Shown here piece by piece: positions 26,742 to 35,837 of a stretch of DNA of 64,000 nucleotides. Under the pieces are notes generated by a model. The model was not told where the DNA came from. It was given only the letters and a program-made list of their open reading frames with translations, and ran no database searches. Origin of the DNA: Paraburkholderia tropica (GTDB lineage Bacteria > Pseudomonadota > Gammaproteobacteria > Burkholderiales > Burkholderiaceae); assembly GCF_900109265.1 (NCBI RefSeq), contig NZ_FNZM01000013.1:124001-188000 (forward strand), in the 5' to 3' direction. The position numbers and the translations under genes were made by a program. How positions within the stretch are numbered: position 1 is the first letter of the stretch; each line of letters begins with the position of its first letter.

Positions 26742-27674
26742 TCAATACCACGGCACGTCTTTCAAGGTCGCGCCCGTGATGCCGACGATGAAGTCGAGAA
26801 ACGCCCGCACTTTCGCGGACGGCAAACGCCGCGACGGATAAAGCGCGTAAAGCGGAAAGCGCTCGTCGGGCCAGTCGGGAAACAGATCGACGAGTTTGCC
26901 GCTGTCGAACAGCGGCTGCGTGCCGAGCGCCATGATCTGCGCAATGCCGTGGCCCGCCAGACACGCGCCGTGCATGGTCGAGACATCGTTCACCATCAGC
27001 CGTCCGCGCGCCGCAATCACGAGTTTCTTGCGCGGCCGGTGAAACTCCCACACGAACGGCCGCCCCGTTTCCGGGTCGCGATAGTGAATGCACTGATGCG
27101 GTTCGCGTTCGAGATCTGCGGGTTTGAGCGGGCGTCCGCGCTTCTTCAGATAAGCCGGCGACGCCGCCGTGACGATGCGCGTGTCCAGCAGCTTGCGCGC
27201 AATGAGCGTCGACGGACGCGGCACGCCGAAGCGCACCGCGAGATCGAAACCGTCGGCCACCATATCGCCGAGCGCGTCGCGCGTGAAGAGATCGACGTCG
27301 AGTTCGGGATAACGCTCGATGAACTGGCCGATGCACGGACTCAGCACGATCTTCGAAAAGAACGGATCGACATTCACGCGCAGCCGCCCGCGCACTGCGC
27401 TCGCCCCACCTGCCGCCGCCGACGCCGCGTCTTCGAGTCCGTCGAGCAGCGGCACCACTTGCGCGTAGAACCGGCGCCCTTCGTCGGTCAGCGTGACGGT
27501 GCGCGTGGTGCGATCGAACAGGCGGATGCCGAGCCGCGCTTCGAGCCGCGCGACCGAGCGGCTCACGCCCGATTGCGACATGTCGAGGCGCTCGGCCGCG
27601 CCCGCGAAACTGCCGCTGTCGACGATGGCCGTCATCACGCCCATGCCGTTGAGTATGCGTTCGTCGAAAGACAT
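26742..27674 (-). CDS. LysR-family regulator
   Basis: A 310-residue LysR regulator of the CrgA/DsdC-like type. The HTH is FAGAAERLDMSQSGVSRSVA followed by RLEARLGIRLFDRTTR; the effector domain includes DFDLAVRFG-like text (GFDLAVRFGVPRPS). AGGAG 7 nt upstream fixes the start at 27674; the longer frame to 27713 is rejected. It is divergent from the NmrA-like gene at 27820, which is its most likely target. Confidence 0.92.
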   Translation of the reverse strand: MSFDERILNGMGVMTAIVDSGSFAGAAERLDMSQSGVSRSVARLEARLGIRLFDRTTRTVTLTDEGRRFYAQVVPLLDGLEDAASAAAGGASAVRGRLRVNVDPFFSKIVLSPCIGQFIERYPELDVDLFTRDALGDMVADGFDLAVRFGVPRPSTLIARKLLDTRIVTAASPAYLKKRGRPLKPADLEREPHQCIHYRDPETGRPFVWEFHRPRKKLVIAARGRLMVNDVSTMHGACLAGHGIAQIMALGTQPLFDSGKLVDLFPDWPDERFPLYALYPSRRLPSAKVRAFLDFIVGITGATLKDVPWY

Positions 27675-27819
27675 CGTGAATCTCCTGCCACGCTCGTCGT
27701 GGATTGATGCCATTGTGTCATGAGTCCCATGCCTTCCATGTCATGGTGTAACGCACACGCCGCGCCCACAATTCGAAGCGTCGAACACTTTCCTCGCACC
27801 ACTGAACGGGAGCATGCAG

Positions 27820-28689
27820 ATGTACGCCATTACGGGAATCACAGGTCAGGTTGGCGGCGCACTCGCGCGCACGCTGATCGCCCAGCAACAAGCGGTGCGC
27901 GCGGTCGTGCGCAGCGCCGAAAAAGGCGCGTCGTGGGCGGCGCAAGGCTGCGAAATCGCGCTCGCCGATATGAACGACGCCAACGCACTGCGCCACGCAT
28001 TCGAAGGCGCGCGCGGCGTATTCGTGTTGCTGCCGCCGGTTTTCGATCCTTCGCCCGATTTCGCAGAATCGAAGCGCACGATCGAGGCGCTGCGCGTGGC
28101 GTTGAGCGCGGCGCGACCGGAACGCGTGGTCGTACTGTCGACCATCGGCGCCCAGGCGCGCGAATCGAATCTGCTCACGCAGCTCGGCCTGATGGAGACC
28201 ACGTTGCACACGCTGCCCTCGCCGGTCGCCTTTCTACGCGCGGCGTGGTTCTACGAGAATGCCGCGTGGGATGTCCAGCCCGCACGCGAATCGGGCACGA
28301 TCGCGAGCTTCCTGCAACCGCTCGACAAACCTGTGCCGATGGTCGCGACCGAGGATATCGGGCGTGCCGCGGCGCAGTTGCTGCAGGAAACGTGGGACGG
28401 CGCGCGCGTGGTCGAACTCGAAGGTCCACGCCGCGTGACGCCGAACGAGATCGCCGCCGCCTTCGCGCAAGTGCTGGGTCAACCGGTGCGCGCGCACGGC
28501 GTACCGCGTGAAAGTTGGGAAGCGCAATTTCGCGCCCAGGGCATGCTCAATCCACTGCCGCGCATGCGCATGCTCGACGGCTTTAACGAGGGCTGGATCA
28601 AATTCGAAGCCCCGATTCAAGCGTGGAGAGGCCGTGTGACATTGCAATCCGTCATTCAACGCCTTTGCGAGCGCGATCAATTAGCGTGA
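27820..28689 (+). CDS. NmrA-like NAD(P)H-binding family protein
   Basis: A 289-residue atypical SDR with the Rossmann motif GITGQVGGALAR at the N-terminus and the GIxxA block GIFVLLPPVFDPS-like text (GVFVLLPPVFDPS). It lacks a YxxxK catalytic pair, as expected for NmrA/HSCARG or quinone-reductase QorB-like proteins. GGGAG at 27808-27812 favours ATG 27820 over the in-frame ATG at 27814. It is divergent from a LysR gene, a common arrangement for redox- or electrophile-inducible reductases. Confidence 0.85.
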   Translation: MYAITGITGQVGGALARTLIAQQQAVRAVVRSAEKGASWAAQGCEIALADMNDANALRHAFEGARGVFVLLPPVFDPSPDFAESKRTIEALRVALSAARPERVVVLSTIGAQARESNLLTQLGLMETTLHTLPSPVAFLRAAWFYENAAWDVQPARESGTIASFLQPLDKPVPMVATEDIGRAAAQLLQETWDGARVVELEGPRRVTPNEIAAAFAQVLGQPVRAHGVPRESWEAQFRAQGMLNPLPRMRMLDGFNEGWIKFEAPIQAWRGRVTLQSVIQRLCERDQLA

Positions 28690-28945
28690 CTTCGATCTTC
28701 TTACATTTCACAACGCACGCCCCATCTCGTCGAATTGCGCAATGATGCAATTCATTCCCTTATTTTTGCTCAGATAGCAATAATCAGAGGAATTCGCGGC
28801 ATTTCATGTAGCGGAAAACACCAATTGCAAACCTCAATGCGTCATCGTGCCCAAATTTGATACGATGCGCGTGAGGCGGATGGCGCGCGTGTTCGCTCAC
28901 CCGGCGTCCGCCTGTTCAACCCGTTTCAACGAAAGGAGTTCCGCC

Positions 28946-29017
28946 ATGTGGACCAAGCCCGCTTATACCGACCTGCGTCTCGGTTTTGAAATCACGATGT
29001 ACATCTCGAACCGTTAA
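28946..29017 (+). CDS. pqqA: PQQ precursor peptide PqqA
   Basis: A 23-residue peptide that is too short for most gene callers. It starts MWTKPAY and contains GFEITMYISNR; Glu15 and Tyr19 are the two residues that PqqE cross-links to build pyrroloquinoline quinone. AAGGAG lies about 8 nt upstream of the ATG. It is followed by an intrinsic terminator and then pqqB-E, an arrangement that would give excess peptide over the processing enzymes. Confidence 0.96.
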   Translation: MWTKPAYTDLRLGFEITMYISNR

Positions 29018-29040
29018 TTCGCAGCATCGACGGTCACGAT

Positions 29041-29066
29041 AGCCCCGGCCCGCCGGGGCTTTTTCT
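29041..29066 (+). terminator. intrinsic terminator between pqqA and pqqB
   Basis: AGCCCCGG and CCGGGGCT form a perfect 8-bp stem with a CCCG loop, followed by TTTTTCT. Located 23 nt after the pqqA stop and about 45 nt before pqqB, it probably attenuates read-through into pqqBCDE. Confidence 0.88.
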
Positions 29067-29110
29067 CTTGACGCGCTTGACACGCACAGCGGCGTCGCCT
29101 TTCATCAAGC

Positions 29111-30022
29111 ATGCATATTCAAATTCTCGGCTCCGCAGCCGGCGGCGGCTTTCCGCAATGGAACTGCAATTGCGCCAATTGCGCGGGCTTTCGTAGCGGC
29201 CGCATTCGCGCCCAGGCGCGCACGCAATCGTCGATTGCCGTTTCCGACGACGGCGTTTCGTGGGTGCTCTGCAACGCCTCACCGGACATCCGCGCGCAAT
29301 TGCAGGGCTTCGCGCCGATGCAGCCGAACCGCGCGCTGCGCGACACCGGCATCGCGGCCATCGTGCTGATGGACAGCCAGATCGATCACACGACCGGTCT
29401 GCTGAGCCTGCGCGAAGGCTGCCCGCACGACGTCTGGTGCACCGACATGGTCCACGAGGATCTGAGCACGGGCTTTCCGCTGTTCACCATGCTGCAGCAC
29501 TGGAACGGCGGATTGCGCTGGAACCCGATCGTTTCAGGCGAGGCGTTCCAGATTCCCGCGTGTCCCAATCTGCGTTTCTCGCCGTTCGCGCTGCGTAGCG
29601 CCGCGCCGCCGTATTCGCCGCATCGTCACGATCCGCATGAAGGCGATAACATCGGCCTCGTGATCGAAGATCTGCGCACGGGCGGCAAGCTGTTTTACGC
29701 GCCTGGCCTCGGCGAAGTGGACGCCGCGCTGCTCGAACGCATGCATGCGGCCGACTGCCTGCTCGTGGACGGCACGCTCTGGACCGACGACGAAATGCAG
29801 CAACGCGGCGTGGGCACGCGCACGGGCCGCCAGATGGGCCATCTCGCACAAAGCGGCACAGGCGGCATGCTGGAAGTGCTCGAACAGTTTCCGCGTGCGC
29901 GCAAGATTCTCACGCACATCAATAATACGAATCCGATTCTCGATGAAGATTCGCCCGAGCGCGCCGAACTCGCGCGCCGCCAGGTGGAAGTCGCGTTCGA
30001 CGGCATGAGCATCGAGATCTGA
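29111..30022 (+). CDS. pqqB: PQQ biosynthesis protein PqqB
   Basis: A 303-residue metallo-beta-lactamase-fold protein. It starts MHIQILGSAAGGGFPQWNC, the PqqB hallmark, with Cys pairs in NCNCANCAG. DSQIDHTTGLLSLREG stands where hydrolases have the HxHxDH motif, as in other PqqB. PqqB hydroxylates a tyrosine-derived intermediate. Length is exactly typical. It lies between the pqqA terminator and pqqC. Confidence 0.96.
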   Translation: MHIQILGSAAGGGFPQWNCNCANCAGFRSGRIRAQARTQSSIAVSDDGVSWVLCNASPDIRAQLQGFAPMQPNRALRDTGIAAIVLMDSQIDHTTGLLSLREGCPHDVWCTDMVHEDLSTGFPLFTMLQHWNGGLRWNPIVSGEAFQIPACPNLRFSPFALRSAAPPYSPHRHDPHEGDNIGLVIEDLRTGGKLFYAPGLGEVDAALLERMHAADCLLVDGTLWTDDEMQQRGVGTRTGRQMGHLAQSGTGGMLEVLEQFPRARKILTHINNTNPILDEDSPERAELARRQVEVAFDGMSIEI

Positions 30023-30131
30023 TGATTGCGATGCGCCCGTCACGCGCCCCCGACTACGCCGATTACAGCGCGCGCTGAGCGCGCTTTCCTGAGCCGCGCG
30101 CGATTTCGCCGCGACGCCATTGGACCGAACC

Positions 30132-30878
30132 ATGAGCCAACCCGCCCTCACTCCCGAACAATTCGAACAGGCCCTGCGCGCCAAAGGCGCGTTCTATCAC
30201 ATTCACCATCCGTATCACGTGGCGATGTACGAGGGCCGTGCGACCCGCGAGCAGATCCAGGGCTGGGTGGCCAACCGCTTCTACTACCAGGTCAACATTC
30301 CGATGAAGGACGCGGCGATTCTCGCCAATTGTCCCGATCGCGAAGTGCGTCGCCTCTGGATTCAGCGTCTGCTCGACCACGACGGCGCGCCGGGTGAAGA
30401 CGGCGGAATCGAAGCGTGGCTGCGTCTGGGCGAAGCGGTCGGGCTCGATCCCGAGCAATTGCGTTCGCAGGAACTGGTGCTGCCGGGCGTGCGTTTCGCG
30501 GTCGACGCTTACGTGAATTTCGCTCGCCGCGCGAGCTGGCAGGAAGCCGCGAGCAGCTCGCTCACCGAGCTGTTCGCGCCGCAAATTCACCAGTCGCGCC
30601 TCGATACGTGGCCGACGCATTATCCGTGGATCGACCCGCGCGGCTACGAATATTTCCGCTCGCGTCTAAGCCAGGCGCGTCGCGACGTCGAGCACGGTTT
30701 GCAGATCACGTTGCAGCATTACACGACGTTTGAAAGCCAGCAGCGTATGCTGGAGATCCTGCAATTCAAACTCGACATTCTGTGGACCATGCTCGACGCG
30801 ATGTCGATGGCTTATGAACTCGGCCGCCCGCCCTATCATTCGGTCACGAACGAGCGCGTCTGGCATAAGGGCGTTTAA
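30132..30878 (+). CDS. pqqC: pyrroloquinoline-quinone synthase PqqC
   Basis: A 248-residue oxidase that closes the last ring and removes eight electrons from the precursor, using O2 without cofactor. Family blocks are YHIHHPYHVAMYEG, WVANRFYYQVNIPMKDAAI, RRLWIQRLLDHDG and YVNFARRASWQEAASSSLTE. ATG 30132 is preferred; the frame extends 12 bases to a TTG. The pqqD start follows 13 nt after the stop. Confidence 0.96.
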   Translation: MSQPALTPEQFEQALRAKGAFYHIHHPYHVAMYEGRATREQIQGWVANRFYYQVNIPMKDAAILANCPDREVRRLWIQRLLDHDGAPGEDGGIEAWLRLGEAVGLDPEQLRSQELVLPGVRFAVDAYVNFARRASWQEAASSSLTELFAPQIHQSRLDTWPTHYPWIDPRGYEYFRSRLSQARRDVEHGLQITLQHYTTFESQQRMLEILQFKLDILWTMLDAMSMAYELGRPPYHSVTNERVWHKGV

Positions 30879-30891
30879 AAGGAACCACACT

Positions 30892-31167
30892 GTGAATTTC
30901 GACCGCAATCTGAAACCGGTCTGGCGCCGGGGGTATCGCTTTCAATACGAGCCCGCGCAGAACGCGCACGTGCTGCTCTATCCCGAGGGCATGGTGAAGC
31001 TCAATGAAAGCGCCTCGGCGATCGGCTCGCTGATCGACGGCGAGCGCAGCGTCGCGGCCATCATCGACCAGTTGAATACGCAATTCCCCGGCGCGCCGGA
31101 ACTGGCCGAAGACGTCGAGCAATTCATGCTCGTCGCGCGTGAAAAGCACTGGATCGATCTTGTCTGA
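30892..31167 (+). CDS. pqqD: PQQ biosynthesis chaperone PqqD
   Basis: A 91-residue peptide chaperone that binds PqqA and presents it to PqqE. Marks are RGYRFQYEPAQNAHVLLYPEGMVKLNESA, quoted here in part: VLLYPEGMVKLN and a C-terminal DVEQFMLVAREKHWI. The start is GTG with AAAAGGA upstream. It is a free-standing PqqD, not fused to PqqC or PqqE, and overlaps the annotated pqqE start. Confidence 0.94.
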   Translation: MNFDRNLKPVWRRGYRFQYEPAQNAHVLLYPEGMVKLNESASAIGSLIDGERSVAAIIDQLNTQFPGAPELAEDVEQFMLVAREKHWIDLV

Positions 31168-32335
31168 ACTCACGCTTTCGCCCGCCGCCTCGACGGGCTC
31201 CGCCACCACGGCGGCGCCGAACGTCGGCCTGCCGCTGTGGCTGCTCGCCGAAGTCACGTACCGTTGCCCGCTGCAATGCCCTTATTGCTCGAATCCCGTG
31301 GATTTCGCGCGTCAGGGCAACGAACTGAGCACGCAGGACTGGATTCGCGTGATGACCGAAGCGCGCGCGATGGGCGCGGCGCAAATCGGTTTTTCCGGCG
31401 GCGAGCCGCTGGTGCGCCAGGACCTCGCCGAATTGATCGGCGAAGCGCGCAAACTCGGCTATTACACCAATCTGATTACGTCGGGCATTGGCCTCACTGA
31501 ACAGAAGATCGCCGATTTTCAGCGGGCGGGACTCGATCACATTCAGATCAGTTTTCAGTCGAGCGACGAGCAGGTCAACAACATGCTCGCCGGTTCGAGC
31601 AAGGCTTTCGCGCAGAAACTCGCGATGGCGCGCGCCGTGAAGGCACACGGTTACCCGATGGTGCTGAACTTCGTCACGCACCGCTATAACATCGACGACA
31701 TCGACCGCATCATCGAGTTGTGCATTGCGCTCGAAGCCGATTTCGTCGAACTCGCGACCTGCCAGTTTTACGGCTGGGCCAAACTCAATCGCGCGCAATT
31801 GCTGCCGACGCGCGAACAGCTCGAACGCGCGGAACGCATCACCAACGAATACCGCGCGAAACTTGAAGCCAGCGGCAATCCGTGCAAGCTGATTTTCGTG
31901 ACGCCCGATTATTACGAGGAGCGTCCGAAGGCCTGCATGGGCGGCTGGGGCGCGATTTTTCTCACTGTCACGCCCGACGGCACCGCGCTGCCGTGCCATG
32001 GCGCGCGCCAGTTGCCGATCCAGTTTCCCAACGTGCGCGATCACGATCTGCGCCACATCTGGTACGACTCGTTCGGCTTCAACCGCTTTCGCGGCGACGC
32101 GTGGATGCCCGAGCCGTGCCGCTCGTGCGACGAAAAAGAGAAAGACTTCGGCGGCTGCCGCTGCCAGGCTTTCATGCTGACCGGCGACGCGGCGAACGCG
32201 GACCCCGTGTGCGGAAAATCGCCTGAGCACCGCATCATCGTGCAGGCGCGCAGCGAGGCGGCACAGCCGGTGCCCACGACTCAACCGCTCATCTTCCGCA
32301 ATGACCGAAACTCCCGCACGCTCGGCAATCCCTGA
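31139..32335 (+). CDS. pqqE: PqqA peptide cyclase PqqE (radical SAM/SPASM)
   Basis: A 398-residue radical-SAM enzyme that joins Glu and Tyr of PqqA. The SAM cluster motif is Cys43-x3-Cys47-x2-Cys50 (CPLQCPYC), then GFSGGEPLVR. The C-terminal SPASM region has ACMGGWG, PCHGARQLP, and PCRSCDEKEKDFGGCRCQAF. The start is uncertain: GTG 31139 overlaps pqqD by 29 nt; TTG 31160 would overlap by 8. Residues 1-30 are unconserved. The last 35 bases overlap the following peptidase gene. Confidence 0.95.
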   Translation: MKSTGSILSELTLSPAASTGSATTAAPNVGLPLWLLAEVTYRCPLQCPYCSNPVDFARQGNELSTQDWIRVMTEARAMGAAQIGFSGGEPLVRQDLAELIGEARKLGYYTNLITSGIGLTEQKIADFQRAGLDHIQISFQSSDEQVNNMLAGSSKAFAQKLAMARAVKAHGYPMVLNFVTHRYNIDDIDRIIELCIALEADFVELATCQFYGWAKLNRAQLLPTREQLERAERITNEYRAKLEASGNPCKLIFVTPDYYEERPKACMGGWGAIFLTVTPDGTALPCHGARQLPIQFPNVRDHDLRHIWYDSFGFNRFRGDAWMPEPCRSCDEKEKDFGGCRCQAFMLTGDAANADPVCGKSPEHRIIVQARSEAAQPVPTTQPLIFRNDRNSRTLGNP

Positions 32336-34181
32336 GCGCATGACCGCCGAGCAGGCCGTGGCGGCCGGCAAGGATTTCATCGAACTGGCCGCGAGCGAGC
32401 GCGGCGCATTCTGGTCGGCGTACGATCCTGCCGATGCCGTGTGCCGGATCTGGCACGCTGTGCCGCGCGAAGCGGGCAACACGCCGCGCTGTTTGACGCC
32501 CGATGGTTTCAGCGTGCGTGGACGCGTCTACGAATACGGCGGCGGTTCATTTTGCATTGCCGCTGACGCGATCGTCTTCGTCAACGAGAAAGATCAGCAG
32601 CTTTATCGTCAGCCGATCGACGGTCATAGCGCGCCCGTTACACTCACGCAAGGCACGCGACGCTATGGCGATCTGCGCTTCAGCCACGGCGCGATTCTCG
32701 CAGTGGAAGAAGACGGCGGCACGCATCGCCTCGTGTCGATTGCACTCGATGACGGCGCGCGCTCGGTACTCGCGGAAGGCGGCGATTTTTACGCCGCGCC
32801 CTGCCTGAGCCCCGACGGTTCGCGACTGGCGTGGATCGAATGGCAACGCCCGCATCAGCCGTGGACGTCGACGCAATTGCGTCTTAGCGAACGCAGTGCG
32901 CAAGGCTGGAGCGCGCCGCGCACACTCGCCGGCGACGCACGCGAAGAAGCGTTGCAACAGCCGCATTTCGACGCGCACGGCCATCTGTTCTGCCTGAGCG
33001 ATCGCGCCGGTTTCTGGCAGCCCTGGCGCGAATCCGGCGGCACGCTCGAAGCCCTGCCGAGCACGCCCGCCGACCACGCTGCCGCGCCGTGGCAACTCGG
33101 CGGACGCAGCTGGATCGCGCTCGACGACGGCACGAATCTGGGCGCATGGATGGAGCACGGCTGGGGCAAACTCGGCCATCGCGACGCCGATGGCGCATGC
33201 CACGAACTCGCCGCCGAATACAGCCGCTTTCGCAATCTCGCCGCCGACGCGGAGCATCTTTATTGCATCGCCGCTTCACCGAGTTGCCCCGCCGCCGTGC
33301 TCGCGATAGGACGTCGCGATCATCGCGTGCGTGTGCTCGCCGAAGTGTCGCCGATGATGCCGGACGCGCGTATTCCGCAGCCGGAGATTCTGCAATTCCC
33401 CAGCGGCTACGACGACGAGCAGCACGCGCATGGCGAATCGCACAGCAACGCGCATGGCTATTTCTACGCGCCCGAAGGCGACGTGAAAGCGCCGCCCGTC
33501 GTGCTGTTCATTCACGGCGGTCCGACTTCGGCCTGCTATCCCGTGTTCGATCCGCGCATTCCGTACTGGACGCAGCGCGGCTTCGCCGTCGTCAATCTGA
33601 ATTATCGCGGCAGCACCGGCTATGGCCGCGCGTTTCGCGAAGCGCTGCGCGAGAACTGGGGCGTGGCCGACGTCGACGACGCCTGCAATGTCGTCGCCTG
33701 GCTGGCCGGACAACAGCGTATCGATCCCGCGCGCGCCTTCATTCGCGGCGGCAGCGCCGGCGGCTACACGGCGCTCTGCGCGCTGGCGTTCCGCAACGTA
33801 TTTCGCGGCGGCGGCAGCCTGTATGGCGTGAGCGATCCGCTCACGCTCGCCGAGCACACGCACAAGTTCGAAGCCGATTATCTCGACTGGCTGATTGGCG
33901 ACCCGGTTGCCGATCTCGAACGCTATCGCGCTCGCACACCGCTACTGCACGCGAGCGATATTCGCGTGCCGGTGATTTTCTTCCAGGGCGAACTCGACGC
34001 CGTCGTGACGCCCGATCAAACGCGCAGCATGGCCGCCGCGCTGGAAGAAAACGGCGTGCGCGTGGAAGCGCATTATTACGCCGACGAGCGGCACGGTTTT
34101 CGCAAGGCGGTGAATCAGGCGCACGCGCTCAAGGCCGAATACGCGTTTTACTGCGGCATTCTCGGTTTGCCCGTGAAATAA
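32301..34181 (+). CDS. S9-family prolyl-oligopeptidase-like peptidase of the pqq operon
   Basis: A 626-residue protein with a beta-propeller N-terminal part and an alpha/beta-hydrolase C-terminal part. The nucleophile elbow is GGSAGGY, the acid is in QGELDAVVTP and the His in RHGFRKA; HGGPTSACYPVF is the oxyanion region. Related S9 peptidases close pqq operons in pseudomonads (PqqM). It overlaps pqqE by 35 nt (start at 32301) or begins 5 nt after it (ATG 32340). A role in trimming the cross-linked PqqA peptide in place of a PqqF-type protease is plausible but unproven. Confidence 0.9.
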   Translation: MTETPARSAIPERMTAEQAVAAGKDFIELAASERGAFWSAYDPADAVCRIWHAVPREAGNTPRCLTPDGFSVRGRVYEYGGGSFCIAADAIVFVNEKDQQLYRQPIDGHSAPVTLTQGTRRYGDLRFSHGAILAVEEDGGTHRLVSIALDDGARSVLAEGGDFYAAPCLSPDGSRLAWIEWQRPHQPWTSTQLRLSERSAQGWSAPRTLAGDAREEALQQPHFDAHGHLFCLSDRAGFWQPWRESGGTLEALPSTPADHAAAPWQLGGRSWIALDDGTNLGAWMEHGWGKLGHRDADGACHELAAEYSRFRNLAADAEHLYCIAASPSCPAAVLAIGRRDHRVRVLAEVSPMMPDARIPQPEILQFPSGYDDEQHAHGESHSNAHGYFYAPEGDVKAPPVVLFIHGGPTSACYPVFDPRIPYWTQRGFAVVNLNYRGSTGYGRAFREALRENWGVADVDDACNVVAWLAGQQRIDPARAFIRGGSAGGYTALCALAFRNVFRGGGSLYGVSDPLTLAEHTHKFEADYLDWLIGDPVADLERYRARTPLLHASDIRVPVIFFQGELDAVVTPDQTRSMAAALEENGVRVEAHYYADERHGFRKAVNQAHALKAEYAFYCGILGLPVK

Positions 34182-34204
34182 GCGGCGCGCCCTGCATCGA
34201 TTCA

Positions 34205-34513
34205 TCAGATTTCGAGCAGAATGCGGCCGCCCTCCACTTTCGCGGGCCACGTCTGGAGTTTTTCGCACACGGGCGCACACAACGGGCGCCCGTCTCGCAC
34301 GTCGAAACGGCCATTGTGTTTCGGACATTCGATCACATGGCCCATCACGAGTCCCTCGCTCAAATGCACCTGCTCGTGCGTGCAGAGTCCGTCGCTCGCA
34401 TACACATCCGCCCCAATGCGGTAGATCGCGTAGGTATGGCCCGCGTGATCGAAACGCATCACGTCTTCGTCTTCGATATCGTCGAGCGCCGCGGCGTCGA
34501 TCCATTGCGTCAT
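34205..34513 (-). CDS. Rieske [2Fe-2S] ferredoxin (MocE-like)
   Basis: A 102-residue single-domain Rieske ferredoxin. Cluster ligands are CTHEQVHL (Cys-x-His) and CPKHNGRFD (Cys-x2-His), with the typical C-terminal KLQTWPAKVEGGRI. No oxygenase domain is attached, so it is an electron carrier. It lies 41 nt after the membrane oxygenase gene on the same strand; in rhizopine catabolism MocE and MocD have the same pairing. The matching reductase (MocF-like) is not in the window. Confidence 0.92.
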   Translation of the reverse strand: MTQWIDAAALDDIEDEDVMRFDHAGHTYAIYRIGADVYASDGLCTHEQVHLSEGLVMGHVIECPKHNGRFDVRDGRPLCAPVCEKLQTWPAKVEGGRILLEI

Positions 34514-34554
34514 GTTCGTCTCCTGATTGTCGTGTCGATGATTGTTGTCGTGCT

Positions 34555-35658
34555 TTATGCCTGTGCGGCGCCCGCTTCCGGAATGGGCCGCGCGACCGCA
34601 TAGGACGGATCACGCGTCTGGCGCACCAGCGCCGGAATGATCTCCGCGTATGCCGCGAGCGTGCTGGTATACGGCGTGGGCATATCGGCTTTCACCACGT
34701 CGTGCAGTTTCGGCAGCGCATGAAACGGCACCATCGGAAACATATGATGTTCGACGTGATAATTCATGTTCCAGTAAAGAAACCGAAAGAGCGGATTCAT
34801 CTTCACCGTACGGCAATTGCGCCGATGATCGAGCACGTTCTCGGGCAGGCCCGCGTGTTGTGTTAGCCCGAAATACAGATAGAGCCACGCGCCATACAGG
34901 CTCGGCAGACCGATGTAAAGCAACGGCAAGATCGAGCGAAAGCCAATGCACGCAGCCAGCACGAGCGCGTAAATACCCAGTGAAATGCGCGCCTCGCGCG
35001 TCGCCTTTTTCCATTCCGATGCGGGAATAAAGGTCTCTTCTTCCGCGCCGATCCGCCCGAACGCTGCGCTGATCATGCGCGGCAATTCGTGCGCCACGTG
35101 TTTGATCGCGAAGATATTGAGCGCGAGCGCGAACCAATCGGTGGGACGTTGCGCGCCGATTTCCGGATCGCGCCCGACCACAAGCGTATCCGTATGGTGG
35201 CGCGCGTGGCTCCAGCGCCAGACCGTGGCGCGGCGGAAAACCTGAAACGAAGCGACCTGATACAGCGCGTCGTTCATCCAGCGCGTTTTGAAAGCCGTGC
35301 CGTGTCCCGCTTCATGCCAGCGCGAATCCGCGGGACTGCAATAGAGCGTGCCGTAAAGCAGAAAAGCCGGAATCGCCCAGAGCGAATGCAGATACCACGC
35401 GTAGCCCGCCACGGCAGCACTCGCGATGATCGATAGATACCAGAGCACGGTGTCGCGAATCGCACGACCGTCGCTGCGCTGCATCAATTGCTTCATCGTG
35501 GCGCGCGGCACGGGGCATTTGTACCAGTCCGCGTTGACGAGACCGGCGGCCTGCGCGCGCTCGCCCGCACCGCCAATCAAGCGATACGCCTCGCGCGCCG
35601 GATGCGCGGCCGTCTCCATGGTTTTTTCCGCAGTTTGCCTGTGCGCCACCTGTGCCAC
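34555..35658 (-). CDS. membrane di-iron oxygenase of the fatty-acid desaturase family (MocD-like)
   Basis: A 367-residue membrane protein with three His boxes: HEAGH (115-119), HARHH (151-155) and HVEHH near the C-terminus. Hydrophobic segments flank them, as in desaturases, alkane hydroxylases and the rhizopine protein MocD. The start is uncertain: GTG 35658 is used here, but ATG 35619 (354 residues) follows a GGAAAA stretch and may be the true start. The Rieske ferredoxin gene follows, and a LacI regulator is divergent, pointing to an inducible hydroxylase or O-demethylase for a sugar- or inositol-like compound rather than lipid desaturation. Confidence 0.88.
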   Translation of the reverse strand: MAQVAHRQTAEKTMETAAHPAREAYRLIGGAGERAQAAGLVNADWYKCPVPRATMKQLMQRSDGRAIRDTVLWYLSIIASAAVAGYAWYLHSLWAIPAFLLYGTLYCSPADSRWHEAGHGTAFKTRWMNDALYQVASFQVFRRATVWRWSHARHHTDTLVVGRDPEIGAQRPTDWFALALNIFAIKHVAHELPRMISAAFGRIGAEEETFIPASEWKKATREARISLGIYALVLAACIGFRSILPLLYIGLPSLYGAWLYLYFGLTQHAGLPENVLDHRRNCRTVKMNPLFRFLYWNMNYHVEHHMFPMVPFHALPKLHDVVKADMPTPYTSTLAAYAEIIPALVRQTRDPSYAVARPIPEAGAAQA

Positions 35659-35737
35659 CTTGTCCGGTATGGCGCCGTGTCGTATGCGCGGCGCTCATGT
35701 GACGAACATAGGTGAGCGCGCGACGCGACTCAATGCG

Positions 35738-35763
35738 AAGATTGACGAAATTTCGTCTTTCTT
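35738..35763. promoter_or_regulatory. palindromic operator between MocD-like gene and LacI gene
   Basis: The core GACGAAATTTCGTC (35744-35757) is a perfect 14-bp palindrome. The flanks AAGA and TCTT continue the symmetry after a 2-nt gap on each side. It lies about 80 nt upstream of each divergent gene and is the likely LacI-family operator controlling both. Confidence 0.7.
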
Positions 35764-35837
35764 CTAGCGTAGCCGGAGCGATCGCGCAATCAGCGTGCAC
35801 CGCAGCATGACAAAAGACGACAACGAGGAGACGCAAC

